Part shown: positions 43,275 through 54,054 of the stretch, piece after piece
Layout: each line of letters starts with the position of its first letter
How positions within the stretch are numbered: position 1 is the first letter of the stretch
Assembly: GCA_026075535.2 (NCBI GenBank)
Contig: AP026544.2
Location: 10,106,001 to 10,170,000 of the forward strand
DNA length: 64,000 nt
Source of the DNA: Tricholoma matsutake
Taxonomy: Eukaryota > Basidiomycota > Agaricomycetes > Agaricales > Tricholomataceae
Direction: 5' to 3'
Translations under genes and position numbers: made by a program
Notes under the pieces: generated by a model
What the model was told of the DNA's origin: nothing
Seen by the model: only the letters and a program-made list of their open reading frames with translations
The model's database searches: none

Positions 43275-44080
43275 TACCTGTCAGGTATTGTGCCTTACCA
43301 ATTGTTCTAATGAGAAGAAACAACTTCTTACCACCATTTTGTTGTAGTCATGCAGAGTCATCATGTCTTGATTCCAATGAGGAAAGTGCCTTGGAGGAAA
43401 CACCGAGTGATATCCCAGGAGATGGGGAGAGTGCGAGTATAAATGAAGACATGGGCGAAGAACAACAGAAAGAAGTTTGCGAATCAACATTTGAAAAACC
43501 CACGCTGAACGCCAAAGCCTTGTTACCGATGTCTGAGAACATTGACATGATGGAAGCACCACCAGTGGCAGCTGTCAGTAATGAACCAATTTCAAACATC
43601 TTCAGAACATGAGGAAAATGATAAAGTGAGTCTTCATTAGCATTAAATTCCGAGGTTTGTACTGACCTGAACATAAAAGAACCATGAGATCCCAACAAAT
43701 GGTCCAAGTCTCCAAGAACCCCCCCCCCCCAGTTTACCACCTGTCACAGAAATCCAACAGGTAGGCCCAGAAAGTGAAGATACTGTTGAGACATCTGGCT
43801 GTGGTAGGCGTAAGAGAGCCCCTCATCAGATTGGTGCCCTTAATGGGTGCTTGTGTGGAATGGTGGTGAATGTTGATGTTGAGTCAAATGTGGCAATCGA
43901 ATGTCGGCAACCTGGATGCAAAACTCGATGGGTAAGTTCTACTCAACTGGGATATAACATGACTCACATGGTTTACAGTATCACCTTCAGTGTATAGCCC
44001 TCAAACAGGTGCCAACAAAGTGGATTTGCAAGGCTTGTGAGGCATCCAGGTCAGCGCAGGCAAAGTGTCCGTGGAAGTGA
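43275..44080 (+). pseudogene. Large transposase-like protein, C-terminal part with PHD-type zinc finger
   Basis: The gene continues after the hAT element with an acidic linker (DIPGDGESASINEDMGEEQQ) and a basic segment GRRKRAPHQIGALNG. The C-terminus then reads CLCGMVV, CRQPGCKTRW, and after a GT-AG intron (about 43932-43979) YHLQCIALKQVPTKWICKAC, ending at TGA 44078-44080. Spacing C-x-C, C-x4-C, H-x2-C, C-x2-C is that of a PHD finger, usually a histone-tail reader. A chromatin-reading domain at the end of a transposase would guide target choice; this is inference. Confidence 0.7.
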
Positions 44081-44204
44081 TGTCATATTACCATTTTAGC
44101 AAATGTGCCTGATTACGTAGTTAGTTAGTCCAGCCAAACTGGCCTTAGCAAAAAAATTGACCCTGTATATATTTTTCTAATGCCGGAGCACCCTTGCATG
44201 CACA

Positions 44205-44357
44205 AACATGATAGAAAGGGAAATTAGTGATAAAATCCGGAAAAATCATAGAAAATGAAGAATAGAAGGAAATGAAGTGAGGAAAAATATAGAACGAACG
44301 TAAAAAATAGGAGAAACACACAGGGCACCCCCCCTAGTCCCCCCTAGTCCCCTTACA
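44205..44357 (-). repeat. Gypsy C 5' LTR, outer part
   Basis: Continues the LTR after the 8.76-kb transposon and matches 8674-8831 almost base for base. It ends TTACA next to AAGAG. Confidence 0.92.
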
Positions 44358-44362
44358 AAGAG

Positions 44363-44858
44363 GGAACGAAAGAAGGAACAATTAGCTGTGACTGGACCCC
44401 CACCTGCAGGGTCAGGAGGGGGCAAGTTCCAACTTTTCACATGCCCTACTCGGAGTCAACAAAAGAACAAGGGTTCTGAGTCTGAGCGCACTGACTTGGT
44501 CTCTGAGTCCAGAGATGACTCAGATGCTCCAGTCACTGCCCACCCAGAGGGAGAGCAGCTTTTCAAATCCCCTGCCATGGAATTGTCCCCAGTGACTCCC
44601 ATTTCCCAGGTGGCCTCCCTGGTGTCTACTACAGAGTCACCCATCTTCTTGTCCCTCCCATCAGACAACGGAATGGATATGGATGAACCCCTTGGCAGTC
44701 AGTCCTCTGGAAACTCCGGTGTTCTCCCTGCTCAACCCTCTGGGGCTGAGTCAAAAGTAATTCTTCTTGCATCATGTTTCCTTCTTGATATCTTGGGATG
44801 GTCATGGCTTGCCCTCCAGGTTCAAGCCAAAGGGGGAGAGTGTAGTGGTGGCTGACTA
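44363..44858 (+). pseudogene. ORF2 of the two-ORF element, C-terminal part
   Basis: In frame with 7623-8395 once gypsy C is removed (A-K-R-E-R-K-K-E-Q across the site). It contains TGPPPAGSGGGKFQLFTCP, acidic and serine-rich sequence, and a hydrophobic stretch VILLASCFLLDILGW near the end. The stop TGA overlaps the start of a possible LTR: AAAGGGGGAGAG resembles a polypurine tract just before TGTAGTGG at 44841. Confidence 0.5.
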
Positions 44859-45035
44859 GTTGTCAGTCTTTATATATATTTACTTTACCTTTTGATAGCC
44901 TTGTACCAGACCCTTTATAAGGGCTGACTCTTATTTAGATCAACAGACTTTTACCTTACCAACATCAATATATGTTGTACATGTTAGTGTTGCATGAAAG
45001 CTAAAGTCTACCTCCCAGTTTACTACACACCAACA
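44841..45035 (+). repeat. Possible LTR of the two-ORF element
   Basis: A purine tract, then TGTAGTGGTGG...CACCAACA, with TATATATATTTAC inside. No second copy lies in the window, so this is only a suggestion. Confidence 0.3.
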
Positions 45036-46360
45036 CTGACTCCAAATATAGTAGTAATGACACACACACAGATTATTAATAGCGGGACATTATAATTACT
45101 GATTATGATTACTGATCAACGCATCAAACACTTGTATAAATAGTCATTGAGATAAACACAATAATAAGTTCGTTATACTATTATCAAGTCCTCAGAGTCT
45201 CAACAATGACAACCAGGTCCTTAGTATTCAAATAACATATATTGTTTTTAGCTTCATGTAAATCCTTAGTATTCAAATAACATGTATTACTCTAAATACC
45301 TCCCATGCAGGTTTCACAGCCTATACACCCTCGTACATACCCACCAAGGGACTTTAACAAAGTTTGCAATGAAGTCATGTGATCTGTCCCAGTGACCTAC
45401 TGCAGGTCACACTCAGTCACAGGTGTTTCGGAACATCACGCCGAGCGAGTTGGACGAGACTTCATGGGTATATTTTGGGTAAATCCTCCTGGACATCGTC
45501 TCCGCTGATGTTCCAATGGTGTTCTCAAGTGCTACGATTAGATCGATAACTGCCTGATAAATTTCTTTGCCAGATGTTTCCGTCAAGACGTGAGATTCGC
45601 CAGCAGGGTGGTTGGAGAGATCAATTCTTGCCTCTGCACTATGACAAATCATCGAGTGTGGCTTCAACTTGCTTCCCTGTGTGAGCAACCGGATCCATAT
45701 TTTCGAGGTAAAAAATCAGTCATTTTCGGGCTATTCAGCGGGTGCAGCGGTTTGCATCACAAGATCACGACTCCTAATCCAAGATCGTCTTGAGTAGTTC
45801 ACCAGAGTTCACCGTAATTATCATTAATGAGCAACCGGCGAACTAATCATTTGACCGTAGAATTAAGGGACTATATGGTTACCAGAGGATTTGCCTATCG
45901 GGGCTATGGGGTATGGGGTATTGCGGACCTCTGGGCTACAATGGACATGCAATTCCTCGCCAAACAGAACAAACGCGAATGGAATCTGACTGGCTCACCT
46001 CGACACAGCGAGGGCTCCTAACTAATCAAATTCTGTACGAATCGCTCTAACTAAGTCAGTAGAGGCTATGGGACATAAGGGGTTATGGGTATCAGAGGTA
46101 TGTGTTATGAGGTCGGACCATACGATACCGGCGATGCCGGGTTTGGCCAGTGGGAAACTTAAAAATCAGAGTTTGCTTTGATTGGAATGCATACGATGGG
46201 GGCGGAACATGAAGTCATTGATTCTGAAGTTGCCGCCTATTCTTGGTCTTAGCTTGCAGGAGAGGTCATGTAAGTGAAACCCCGAAAGATGAGGACTGGA
46301 ACGCCACAGTTGATCAACGGACCTAGATAAACCCCGATTGTTAGGGCGCGATGGCGCGAT
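45036..46360. other. AT-rich then unique sequence, no recognised gene
   Basis: 45040-45300 is AT-rich and may hold a decayed solo LTR (inverse reading TGTTGAGACTCTGAGG). 45413-45688 has a 91-codon minus-strand frame with no recognised motif. 45830-46130 has GGGGTATGGGGTATT-like sequence resembling the ends of the pogo element at 54055, possibly a decayed relative. No confident gene. Confidence 0.5.
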
Positions 46361-46362
46361 TA

Positions 46363-46565
46363 CAGCCATTTGCAGAACGATGGGCCCTTTCAAAAACGGC
46401 TTTTTTGTTTGTTCCATCAGTGATGTGATGTGCCATGGGTGTGCCGGTAGCGAGCATGTTTATCGGCACATCGGCATTTGGCTAGCATCATTGAAATTTG
46501 ATGGGACCAAATACGGCGAATAAACAAGCGTTTTGCCAAAGGGCCTATCGTTCTGCAAATAGCTG
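46363..46565. mobile_element. Mariner/pogo-type MITE
   Basis: 203 bp with inverted ends CAGCCATTTGCAGAACGAT and CAGCTATTTGCAGAACGAT, flanked by TA (46361-46362 and 46566-46567). No coding capacity. Confidence 0.85.
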
Positions 46566-46859
46566 TATCGCAATGATTGATGTACTCTACATACAAACTT
46601 CATCAACTTCAAAATCAGCTTCTACATGGTGGCACTATTCAACCAATAACAGAAAAAACAGCATGTAACTATTGTAATTTAAGTGTTTGGCATGAGCCTG
46701 CACTGTTACCTCAGCTAGTAAGTTGTGAATTACTACTTATATAGTACTCTGTGTCGAGAAATGAAACATAGCCTGTGGTTACAAGTGCTCGAGGAGCACC
46801 AGTACAGTATCTAGGCTATTGCTAAGCTATGCAATATATAATGAATGGATGATCGATGT

Positions 46860-47320
46860 GAATGCGGGTTCCAAGGGTAAGGATCAAATCATCAAACACC
46901 TGTCATCAAAAGGCTTCGCCTTTCAGCCACGACGTTGTTTTGCATATCGTCTTCAGCACAGTGCTAGCAGACTCTGGCTGTGTTGAAGAAGGATCGGTAT
47001 GTGACACAGTTTCACTAGGGGCCGCAATCTGTCCCTATTTGAAGACAGCTCTGTAACCCACTCAGATACCCCCTAAGTCCCTCAACTAAATGCGGGTTCC
47101 AAGGGTAAGGAGGATTTTCGGAGGCCTCTGCGCCTACTAGACACCTGTCATCGAAAGGCTTCGCCTTTCAGCCCCGACGTTGTTTTGCATATCGTCTTCA
47201 GCACAGTGCTACCGTTTGGTAGCAGAGGCTGTGTTGAAGAAGGATCGGTATTTCACTAGGGGGCCGCAATCTGTGGCTATTTGAAGACAGCTCCATAACC
47301 CAATACCCCCTAAATCCCTC
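46860..47320. repeat. Tandem duplication of the hydrolase promoter region
   Basis: Two copies of about 230 bp (46860-47088 and 47090-47320), both running from AATGCGGGTTCCAAGGGTAAGG through CGTTGTTTTGCATATCG to CCCCTAARTCCCTCAAC. The second ends at the hydrolase start codon. The upstream 46570-46860 stretch is plain AT-rich intergenic DNA. Confidence 0.9.
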
Positions 47321-47323
47321 AAC

Positions 47324-48694
47324 ATGCCCCAAGCACCCGTCGATAACAAAGGAACTGAAATGTTTTACACCGACAGTGGACCTGTTCCTGGTTCGACCGA
47401 TTATACAACACTTGTCATCTACCACGGTTCTGCCTTCACTGGGCGTGAGTTCCGTAGTTCCCTCGATGCTTTGACTACGAGTTTCATTTCTGATCTAGAT
47501 ACTTTCCACAAGCTTCTACCCTTCGGAGCGAAGGACAACATCCGGCTCGTCATCGTCAACCGCCGAGAATATGCTGGGTCTACTAAGTATACTGATGACG
47601 ACCTCAAAGACCTGAATGAAGGAAAGGTATCCTTCATGGAGATCTTAGCTGCTGAAGTTGCACATCTCCTCATCTGGTTCGTTGAGACGCACAACATTCC
47701 TAAAGCCAGCGTAGATCACAATTCTGGTGGTTTGTCCATCATGGGATGGTCCATGGGGAATACAACATCCATGTCCGTCTTTGGATATCCGGAAGCTGTG
47801 GGACAAGAAGCATATGTGAAACTTGAGCCGTATCTTCGTCAGTTCATTTTGTACGGTAAGCGAAGATACATTTTGTTCGATGACAACGAGGCAACATCCG
47901 TACGTTAGACCCGCCATGGCTCGCCTTTGGCTATGACCAGCCCCCAGAGGGTTATGACCCCCTTACAGTAAGCAATTCTGCACGCTGCCTCTGGATACGT
48001 CCATACATCTGACGCGGCGTACTAGGATCCTGATTACCCTACCCAGCAAGCAATGTTTAAGCACTTTGGATCTTGGGTTTCGGGCTATTACAATCACCCC
48101 GATATCGCCTCCAGGTCCATTCATGGGCTAAATTTCGACAGAAGCGGTGAACTTCCCAATCCCAATGATCCTAAATCTACAGGCAGGATACCCTCGATCA
48201 ATAACGCGACTGCGGAAGAGGTCGAGAACATCGTCAGTCTTTGAAGCACATAGAAAATCATTTTTGAATCAGATGAACTGATTATGTCCATCCGACAGCT
48301 CGATATTGTTGCCGCGAGTCGCTCGGAGCTCCCTATGTTTTACCCCATGCAGCCTGTGATCAAAACTATGGCTCAAAGGTTCCTGTTCGACGAGAAGCTC
48401 GTAAACGAGGTATTACCAAAGCTGGATGTGGCGGTTATGTGGTGCACGAGGGCGCCATGGTATTCTGTTTATGGAATGATTGAAACGGAGAGGCAGTACA
48501 AAGAGAACGTCAAGCAGGGATACAAGGTTAGGCCCATTCGATTTATCGAGCTTGAGGGTGCGAATCATTTTGTGGGTCTAATTCTGTCTCTGCATCGTTC
48601 TTATTGTTCCTGACACTTTGGCCAATCCCAGTTTCACTGGGATGACCCGGAAGACTTCTGGGCGGCGACGGTCAATGTTGTCAACAATCATTGA
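47324..48694 (+). CDS. Alpha/beta hydrolase family protein, six exons
   Basis: Exons 47324-47444, 47499-47855, 47909-47967, 48026-48232, 48299-48571 and 48632-48694 give 359 residues; all introns are 50-66 bp with GT-AG ends. The start MPQAPVDNKGTEMFY is the first ATG after the duplicated promoter. The fold is shown by VIYHGSAFTGHTF (oxyanion-hole region), the nucleophile elbow GWSMGN (Ser in G-x-S-x-G) and a late EGANHF with the catalytic His. The acid is probably Asp in LPKLDVAVMW. There is no signal peptide, so it is likely cytosolic. It resembles uncharacterised basidiomycete hydrolases; the substrate is unknown. Two GC-richer exons contrast with the AT-rich TE surroundings. Exon 5 uses a downstream AG because an earlier one would bring in a stop. 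Confidence 0.88.
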
Positions 48695-48971
48695 CATCCC
48701 ATCATCCTGTGTGGAGTTTGAATGATACTACGTCGTTCAAGTTAGCCGCTTTCCAGTACATCTATGCTCGTAATCCTTGTCATCCTCTCTCCATTTTGAC
48801 CCTGTGTTTATGTGCTGCGACTGATATTTGTTAATTAATTATTTAGTTTACTTAAACGCGCAAGGTAGCAGCAAGGTAGAAATGTCCTCGTAAATATAAG
48901 ATGGTCTATCTTATGATTTCGCACTAGTAGTCTAGTACTGACTCGGAGTCAAATTAATATCATCCTGGCGA
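48695..48971. other. Intergenic region
   Basis: Hydrolase 3' flank, AT-rich with TTAATTAATTATTTAG near 48832. No further signal. Confidence 0.5.
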
Positions 48972-49292
48972 ATGGACTTTCCATCGTCAACCCTCTATCT
49001 CCCCTACAAGAAAGCCCTGCAGGCTGCAACCGAAAAGCATACAACACTCTCTCCACTCCTCCGAGTCCATGTAGTATACAACAACCTCGAGCGCGTCAAC
49101 GGAGTCGTCTGCAATCGTTCAAGGTAAAAATTCAGCCGAATGTTAATGACATCATACATATGGAACTGTAGACTTCTACGCGACGGCGCAACAAGCGTGA
49201 TCGTTGCCGGACCCAGACCCCAATGTTGGCCAAATCGGGGCAGCGAGGGATTAGGAGATCTGTCCATAACCTCGGTCCCGCATCGAAAGTGA
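48972..49292 (+). CDS. Small two-exon gene, function unknown
   Basis: ATG 48972 opens MDFPSSTLYLPYKKALQAA; exon 1 ends 49123 and a 48-bp intron (GTAAAA...CTGTAG, 49124-49171) joins LLRDGATSVIVAGPRP to give about 90 residues ending at TGA 49290-49292. I do not recognise it. The intron is well formed and both exons are open, but a chance combination or a gene remnant is possible. Confidence 0.35.
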
Positions 49293-49319
49293 TTCATTCT
49301 AGTCAAGTGATCTGTGATG

Positions 49320-49570
49320 ACTCACGAAATCCGAAGAAAAGACCCTTTTGGTCGTAAAAATGGTCGGGGGTTCGAAAAATCCAGCCCCCCTGTGCAGTGG
49401 TTGCGAAGAGCCCCTTTAGTTAAAAATATTTGAATTAAGCTTTGATTTTTTCTCCAGTGAAACCGAGGAACTTTCGACTTCGTCGGCCCTCCTGCCTTTT
49501 TAGGTAGCCGTAGAGACCCATTTTTACGTCCAAAAGGAGGATCTGGTCTTTTTTCGGATTTCGAGTTTGA
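49320..49570. mobile_element. MITE with imperfect inverted ends of about 45 bp
   Basis: The left end CGAAATCCGAAGAAAAGACC and the right end pair as inverted repeats, including CGTAAAAATGG/CCATTTTTACG. It is about 250 bp with no coding capacity. The target duplication is unclear. Confidence 0.65.
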
Positions 49571-50186
49571 TCCGAAATAATCCTTCAAATCGCTACTGTG
49601 AACGATTTGTAAGTATCCTTGATCCTTTTGTGCGCTAAGCTGATTTAGCGTTGACGTAAGACTGGCGTCGTGAGTTTATCCGCCACATCTGCGGGCCAAT
49701 CATCTGTGTGACAGTGTCCGGGTTCACTGGTGCGAACTTGAGCATATGGGCCATTGAACTAGCCCATTATCGTCCGACTCCGTTTAGAATCACTTCTGTA
49801 TGTTCTTTTCCTGACCTGTACTAGGTTGACGATCCTGGAGAGCAGTATGGTTAATAGTTATGGATCTTAGCCACTGGCTCTACTCCGGTCCGGATCCATT
49901 ACTTAAATGTTTTCTGTCACACCGGAACTACGCCGGCTCCCCCTCCGATGACTAGCGGGAGCGGGGGTGGCACCATAGCCATTAAGAAAGAGGAAGATGA
50001 GGGACTCTTTGAGGTATGTGTATTCTTGCAAAAGGTCTGGCAAACCTCTAACATGTAATGGATAATTCAGGAGAAGCATCATTAGCAGTTCTTCGTTGTC
50101 CTCATACCGGTGCTCGAGGTCCTGGAGGGAAGGCAATTTTTTCTCTTCCACGTCACTCTGTTATCGGTCGACCACCCCTTCTCTTC
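49571..50186. other. Intergenic, possibly decayed gene sequence
   Basis: No clear gene. A short frame near 49950 reads SGSGGGTIAIKKEEDEGLFEV and may belong to a decayed gene, perhaps the importin remnant that follows. Purine tracts occur. Confidence 0.4.
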
Positions 50187-50392
50187 CGCGTAGAGTTCGT
50201 TCTCATGCTGCTGCAGCCCTAATCAATTTCTGCGAAGACGTAGAGCGAGATACACTCCTCCCTTACCTCGACCCTGTTGTCGAACGTTTACTGAAACTCA
50301 TAAACGCTACTGGTGATCCTGCGACATCCGCGTTACAAGCGATTATCATCCTTGCGTGATGGAATCGAGTGAAGCTACGTTTGCCAAGGTGA
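50187..50392 (+). pseudogene. Importin-beta-3 (karyopherin) HEAT-repeat fragment
   Basis: RVRSHAAAALINFCEDVER, then DTLLPYLDPVVERLLKLIN closely resembles one HEAT repeat of importin beta-3/Kap121-like nuclear import receptors. After a frameshift near 50355 the next helix reads SSEATFAK. Only about 65 codons of a protein normally near 1,100 residues are present, with no flanking repeats. It is a fragment left by duplication or deletion. Confidence 0.65.
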
Positions 50393-50938
50393 ATCCTGTT
50401 CAAGTTCAATATAAAAATTATCGAGTGGTTTTAATAAAGATTATGTCGCTGGTTAGTTATCCTGAAGCAACGCTTGCTTAATCTTCACCCAGCCATTACT
50501 TTGGGCAGGGATGTCTTTCGACCTCACGCACTCCTCGAGCTGGTGGTACGAATCCAGAGTATATTTCTTTAGCTTTGGATGAGATTAATATCTGATACAT
50601 CTACTGGATTCAGAAAGCCCCGTTGGTCTGGCTAGCTCACATTGAGGATTTTGTGGTTCGATGAGATCCGCCCACGGGCTCTCGAGATCACGTTGTTGAT
50701 TACTACCAGGGCAAAAAAACTTGAAGATCGCGTTTTGATCCCAGTCGGTTTTCCTCTAATCCTCGACACTACTTCGTCTCTACCTTCAAGCACATTTTTC
50801 TGCCGCTCATTCTCATGGGCCACCATTTATTCCCCATTCGAGTCTCCGGCTTGCAATTGCGGCGGGAATGAATTATGAAGCAGAAGACATCCCGGAAAAC
50901 CAGAAACGACAGTCACTTGGTTATACTATATCAGCGCA
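50393..50938. other. Intergenic downstream of the amidase gene
   Basis: No convincing gene. A few short frames exist. 50640-50870 is not obviously repetitive. Confidence 0.45.
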
Positions 50939-52689
50939 TTACAACACTCCAACAGGATATGCCGTTGAAAGGTTGTCCTGGTTCGGCACTATCGTTGGCA
51001 CTATTGTCGATGCGGAACAATTGGGGTTTGCCCCACACGCCGTGCCCATCTCGACACTCAGATTGGCAAAGAGTGGCATCTTCCTGAAGTCCATCAATTT
51101 CTCTACCTCCGCCGCGATACTCAACAACTTTGCCTCGCTCCACGGCAGTCCCATGATCTCCATGCCCACCGGGACCCCGATCGGCGCGTCCATCGTCGGT
51201 GGCGAAAATCCAGCAGGGACAACCACAACCGGAAATCCAGTCAACGCCGCCAGAATTCCGTTCCGTCCGATTTGTGATGGTGAGCCAATTTTCACGGCCA
51301 GGTTCTTCTGCTCGGGGTATATGAGCGCATCGAAACTATGCGCTGCAAAGGTGCTGCGAACCGCGATTGTGAGGTTTGCGATGCCGAGCTTTGCTATTGC
51401 GTACTGCGGGTCATTAGTTGAGGATACCAGCGACTTGTTGACAAAGCTGTACTGTTTAGGGATGACGAGGAACTGCCCACTACTGTTGTGGTAGAGTTGC
51501 GTAAGAGATGAAGGATGCTGGCCGCCGATAGATGGGGATGAGAGGTAGCCGTCCATGAGTTCGCGGTACTCGAACGACTGCACATCAAGGCTGGCTGAGA
51601 TGGCGTTCGCGTCGTAGACAGCGGACGTGATCGGGACGACGATTGCTCCCGCTTCGGTAAGTTCACTGACCACGGTATCCATGATGTTGTTTACGGGTGT
51701 GGTTTCGTTACTGGCTGTGAAGTTGAAGAAGCCATTTATGAGGCCGAGACGCAAGCCTTTGAGGGAGCTGCCATAGAGAGACGTCGAGTAGTCGACCCCT
51801 ATAGAGGTAGGGGGGATCAGAGCGGTAGCGTTATCAGCTGGGTCGTAGCCAATGGAGGCCATGACTGTGAAGGCTTTGGCAAGGTCTGATACTGTGCGTG
51901 CGATGGGTCCAATGGCGTCTTGGGTGTAAGACAAAGGAATAATACCAGAGCGCGTTATGTGACCACGAGTGGGACGCAAGCTGTACAGGTTGTTTGCGCT
52001 CGCGGGGCTTCTGAGAGAGTTCACTGTGTCGGATCCTGGAGATTGTCAGTAGATAGTAACGTAGATCTCCGGAAAGAATATATCACACCTGTGCCAAACA
52101 CTGCGAAGCTTGCGGCAATGCCAGCAGCAGTGCCTCCACTGCTTCCACCTGGCGTTCTGGTATGGTCATATGGGTTGATTGTCTGTCCACCCAATGATGA
52201 AACGGTCAATCCCTCAAGAGCCATCTCGTGCATGTTGGTCTTCCCTAATATAATGGCACCTGCAGCCTTCAGCGCAGCCGTAGCAGGAGCATCTGCCATG
52301 GGCTGGGAGCCCGCCAAGGCAAGACAACCTCCTGTAGTGTTCATGCCAACTGTGTCATAGTTATCCTTTAGCAAGATCGGTATACACAACAAGGACCCTG
52401 TATCATTCCCGGACGCAATCCTCAAGTCGATCTGATCAGCAGTCACCAAAGCTTGAGGATTGAGGGTAAGGATCGCGTTGATGGTGGGGTTAAAGGCCTC
52501 GATGCGAGCAATGAAAGAGGATACAACAGAGCGGCAGGTAGTGGCACCTGTAAAGAGGGCATAGTGTACGCTTTCAATAGTTGCTTCGCGGGGCTCGAAG
52601 GGCTCAGAGAAGGCTGATCCAAAACGTATAATAGCAAGGAACAAAAAGCCACGGGCCAGAGGGAAGTTGGATAACCGCATTATGACCAA
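50939..52689 (-). CDS. Amidase-signature family enzyme, secreted type, two exons
   Basis: Exons 52689-52089 and 52035-50939 (53-bp intron 52036-52088) encode 565 residues. The N-terminus MVIMRLSNFPLARGFLFLAIIRFGSAF is a likely signal peptide or anchor; Met4 is an alternative start. The amidase signature is clear: catalytic Lys108 in LLKDN, the Gly/Ser stretch TPGGSSGGTAAG (cis-Ser at 183/184) and the nucleophile Ser207 in GSDTVNSLRSPAS, spanning the intron. The length fits fungal amidases of this class, which hydrolyse amide bonds (amides, sometimes peptides or nitrile-derived amides). The substrate cannot be told. The gene is intact and without the TGA decay seen in nearby transposons. Neighbouring genes do not suggest a pathway. 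Confidence 0.93.
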
Positions 52690-53107
52690 GGTCCTCCGTC
52701 AATTTAGCAACGAGCAGTTTATGTAGGAAGGGGGTTGGAACGGAATGGTAAAGACAGGACCCTGTCGCAAGGTCATTGATCCTCTCATGTGATAACAATG
52801 GCGGACGATAAGAAAGATGGAAGGAATAGCGTGACACACCACGCGTCGCTTCCGGAAATTTCTTCGCGATCATATCAGTATCTGCTGACTCGTCACGGTG
52901 ACGCGTCTCCGTCAGGCGTGTAAGTACTATCACACTTTCCCGAATTTTTGCATCTCCTGAAACCTCACGAAGTTAACGTTGTTGGGTAGGACAGTGAGAA
53001 TGGACAAAGTGGTGAGATCCTGTTCTTCTCAAGTTCTTCTCAAGTTCTTCTCCTGCATTTTACATGAACCTGACTAAGCTACCAAAGCTGCTGCCAAACA
53101 CAGCCAC
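52690..53107. other. Amidase upstream region
   Basis: A promoter region on the minus strand is expected here. A short tandem TCAAGTTCTTC repeat lies at 53027-53052. No gene. Confidence 0.45.
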
Positions 53108-53304
53108 ATCAGGAAAATCACACATTATTTTTGACTTTGGACTTTTTTGGCCAAATTTTAAAGTCAGAAAGTTCCAAAAATGATGCTAAAATTACCTCAA
53201 CTTTACTAAAATTAGACCCGAGCTATACCACTTTCAACTTTGTGCCTTTTTCAGCTTTGGAGTGGCTTTATAAAGCTAGAAAAATAATGTGTGATTTTCC
53301 TGAT
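53108..53304. mobile_element. MITE with inverted ends
   Basis: ATCAGGAAAATCACACATTA at the left and its exact inverse at the right, about 197 bp. AT flanks may be a 2-bp duplication. Non-coding. Confidence 0.8.
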
Positions 53305-53639
53305 GCAAGAAGCATGCCCCCTGCTTGTCTGCTGCAGGAACCTACTGATGAACGTCTCGCAGAGGCTTGGTGGGATACCATATGGCTTAGATCTACATGC
53401 TATCATTGAACAAGCTGACTTAGAAGGCAAGGCTTGTCATGTGATGCTAGTCATTTGAAGTCCAGAAATAATTTCACTTGATGAGCCAAGCCTGGGTCAA
53501 ACGTAAATGGCTCATCAACCTCACCAACAGCTTCAGTTGCTCAGGGGTGCACGTGGGATGCCAGAGTTATGTGCAGGGGTCTCTGGAAAGGTTAGTATTG
53601 CATTTGTGGAGATACAGGCAACAGTTGATCACTGTTGAA

Positions 53640-54024
53640 GTGAGGCCATGTGACAGCAGCAATTTTTTTTTGGACATAGAGAGAGAGAAGTTACAGTAGT
53701 AGTATTATAGTATGTTCCCCTATCAGGATTGGAGATATGTGAGCAGGACAATGTGCTAAGTTCTGGAGTTCTACATGACAGTCGCAGCTTTGGGCCAGCA
53801 TTTGACATCAATTTCCCAGTTGTTATGGGCTGCATGTGCAAGAACAATCTTAGCAACAGGTGCAAAAATGGTATACCATAGTCCTCAGGATGCTGACTGT
53901 AGCCCTGTGCCACTAAATGTACTTTCTCCTTTCCATCCATAATAGAGCCATCAGGACTAAACTTGAAAGCATATACCCAATACACACTAATGTTAGGCTG
54001 TCCCCAATATGGAGCAAGCACCAT
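53640..54024 (-). pseudogene. Copia RT fragment
   Basis: The minus strand shows VYWVYAFKFSPDGSIM, VHLVAQGYSQ and EDYG, equivalent to the W-V-F-K-K-P-D-G and ARLVAKGYxQ blocks at the start of copia RT. The frame shifts soon after. About 60 usable codons; the rest of the element was not found next to it. Confidence 0.7.
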
Positions 54025-54054
54025 AGGACATTTGCTTAAGTAACCTTAGATGTA

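Larger units (their letters stand above)
35438..44196 (+). mobile_element. 8.76-kb DNA transposon with 8-bp duplication, superfamily not assigned
   Basis: Terminal inverted repeats CAAGGGTGCTCC flank the element, and an exact 8-bp target duplication CATGCACA lies at 35430-35437 and 44197-44204; the empty site is seen in the gypsy C 3' LTR at about 8666. It also has a direct copy of GTTAGTTAGTCCAGCC near each end. One large plus-strand gene fills the interior, interrupted by a hAT-like element (40365-43266). The 8-bp duplication is compatible with hAT, P or KDZ-type elements; no motif decides. Confidence 0.88.
8396..44357 (-). mobile_element. Gypsy C: chromovirus-type retrotransposon split by many later insertions
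   Basis: Minus-strand element with a 3' LTR at 8396-8831 and a 5' LTR from 34830 to 44357 that is itself interrupted. The 5-bp duplication AAGAG (8391-8395 and 44358-44362) and in-frame rejoining of the flanking ORF2 prove a single insertion. Its own parts, in coding order, are Gag 33547-34829, protease 33020-33550, protease/RT linker 30732-31420, RT 13108-13778, RNase H 12540-13126, integrase zinc domain 12230-12540, and integrase core with chromodomain 8843-9980. The gaps are accounted for by separately inserted elements. Confidence 0.93.

Noticed and set aside
44982..45205. Complete solo LTR (inverse TGTTGAGACTC...)
   Set aside because: The flanking five bases (GTACA and ATGAC) do not match and no second copy is in the window; left as a possibility only.
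45895..46110. Telomere-like GGGGTATGGGGTAT repeats
   Set aside because: Too short and irregular; better explained as decay of pogo-type ends that contain CCCATACC motifs.
50868..51494. 208-codon plus-strand frame
   Set aside because: Shadow of the amidase gene on the other strand; the amidase has the catalytic motifs.
51920..52360. 146-codon plus-strand frame
   Set aside because: Antisense shadow of amidase exon 1 and start of exon 2.
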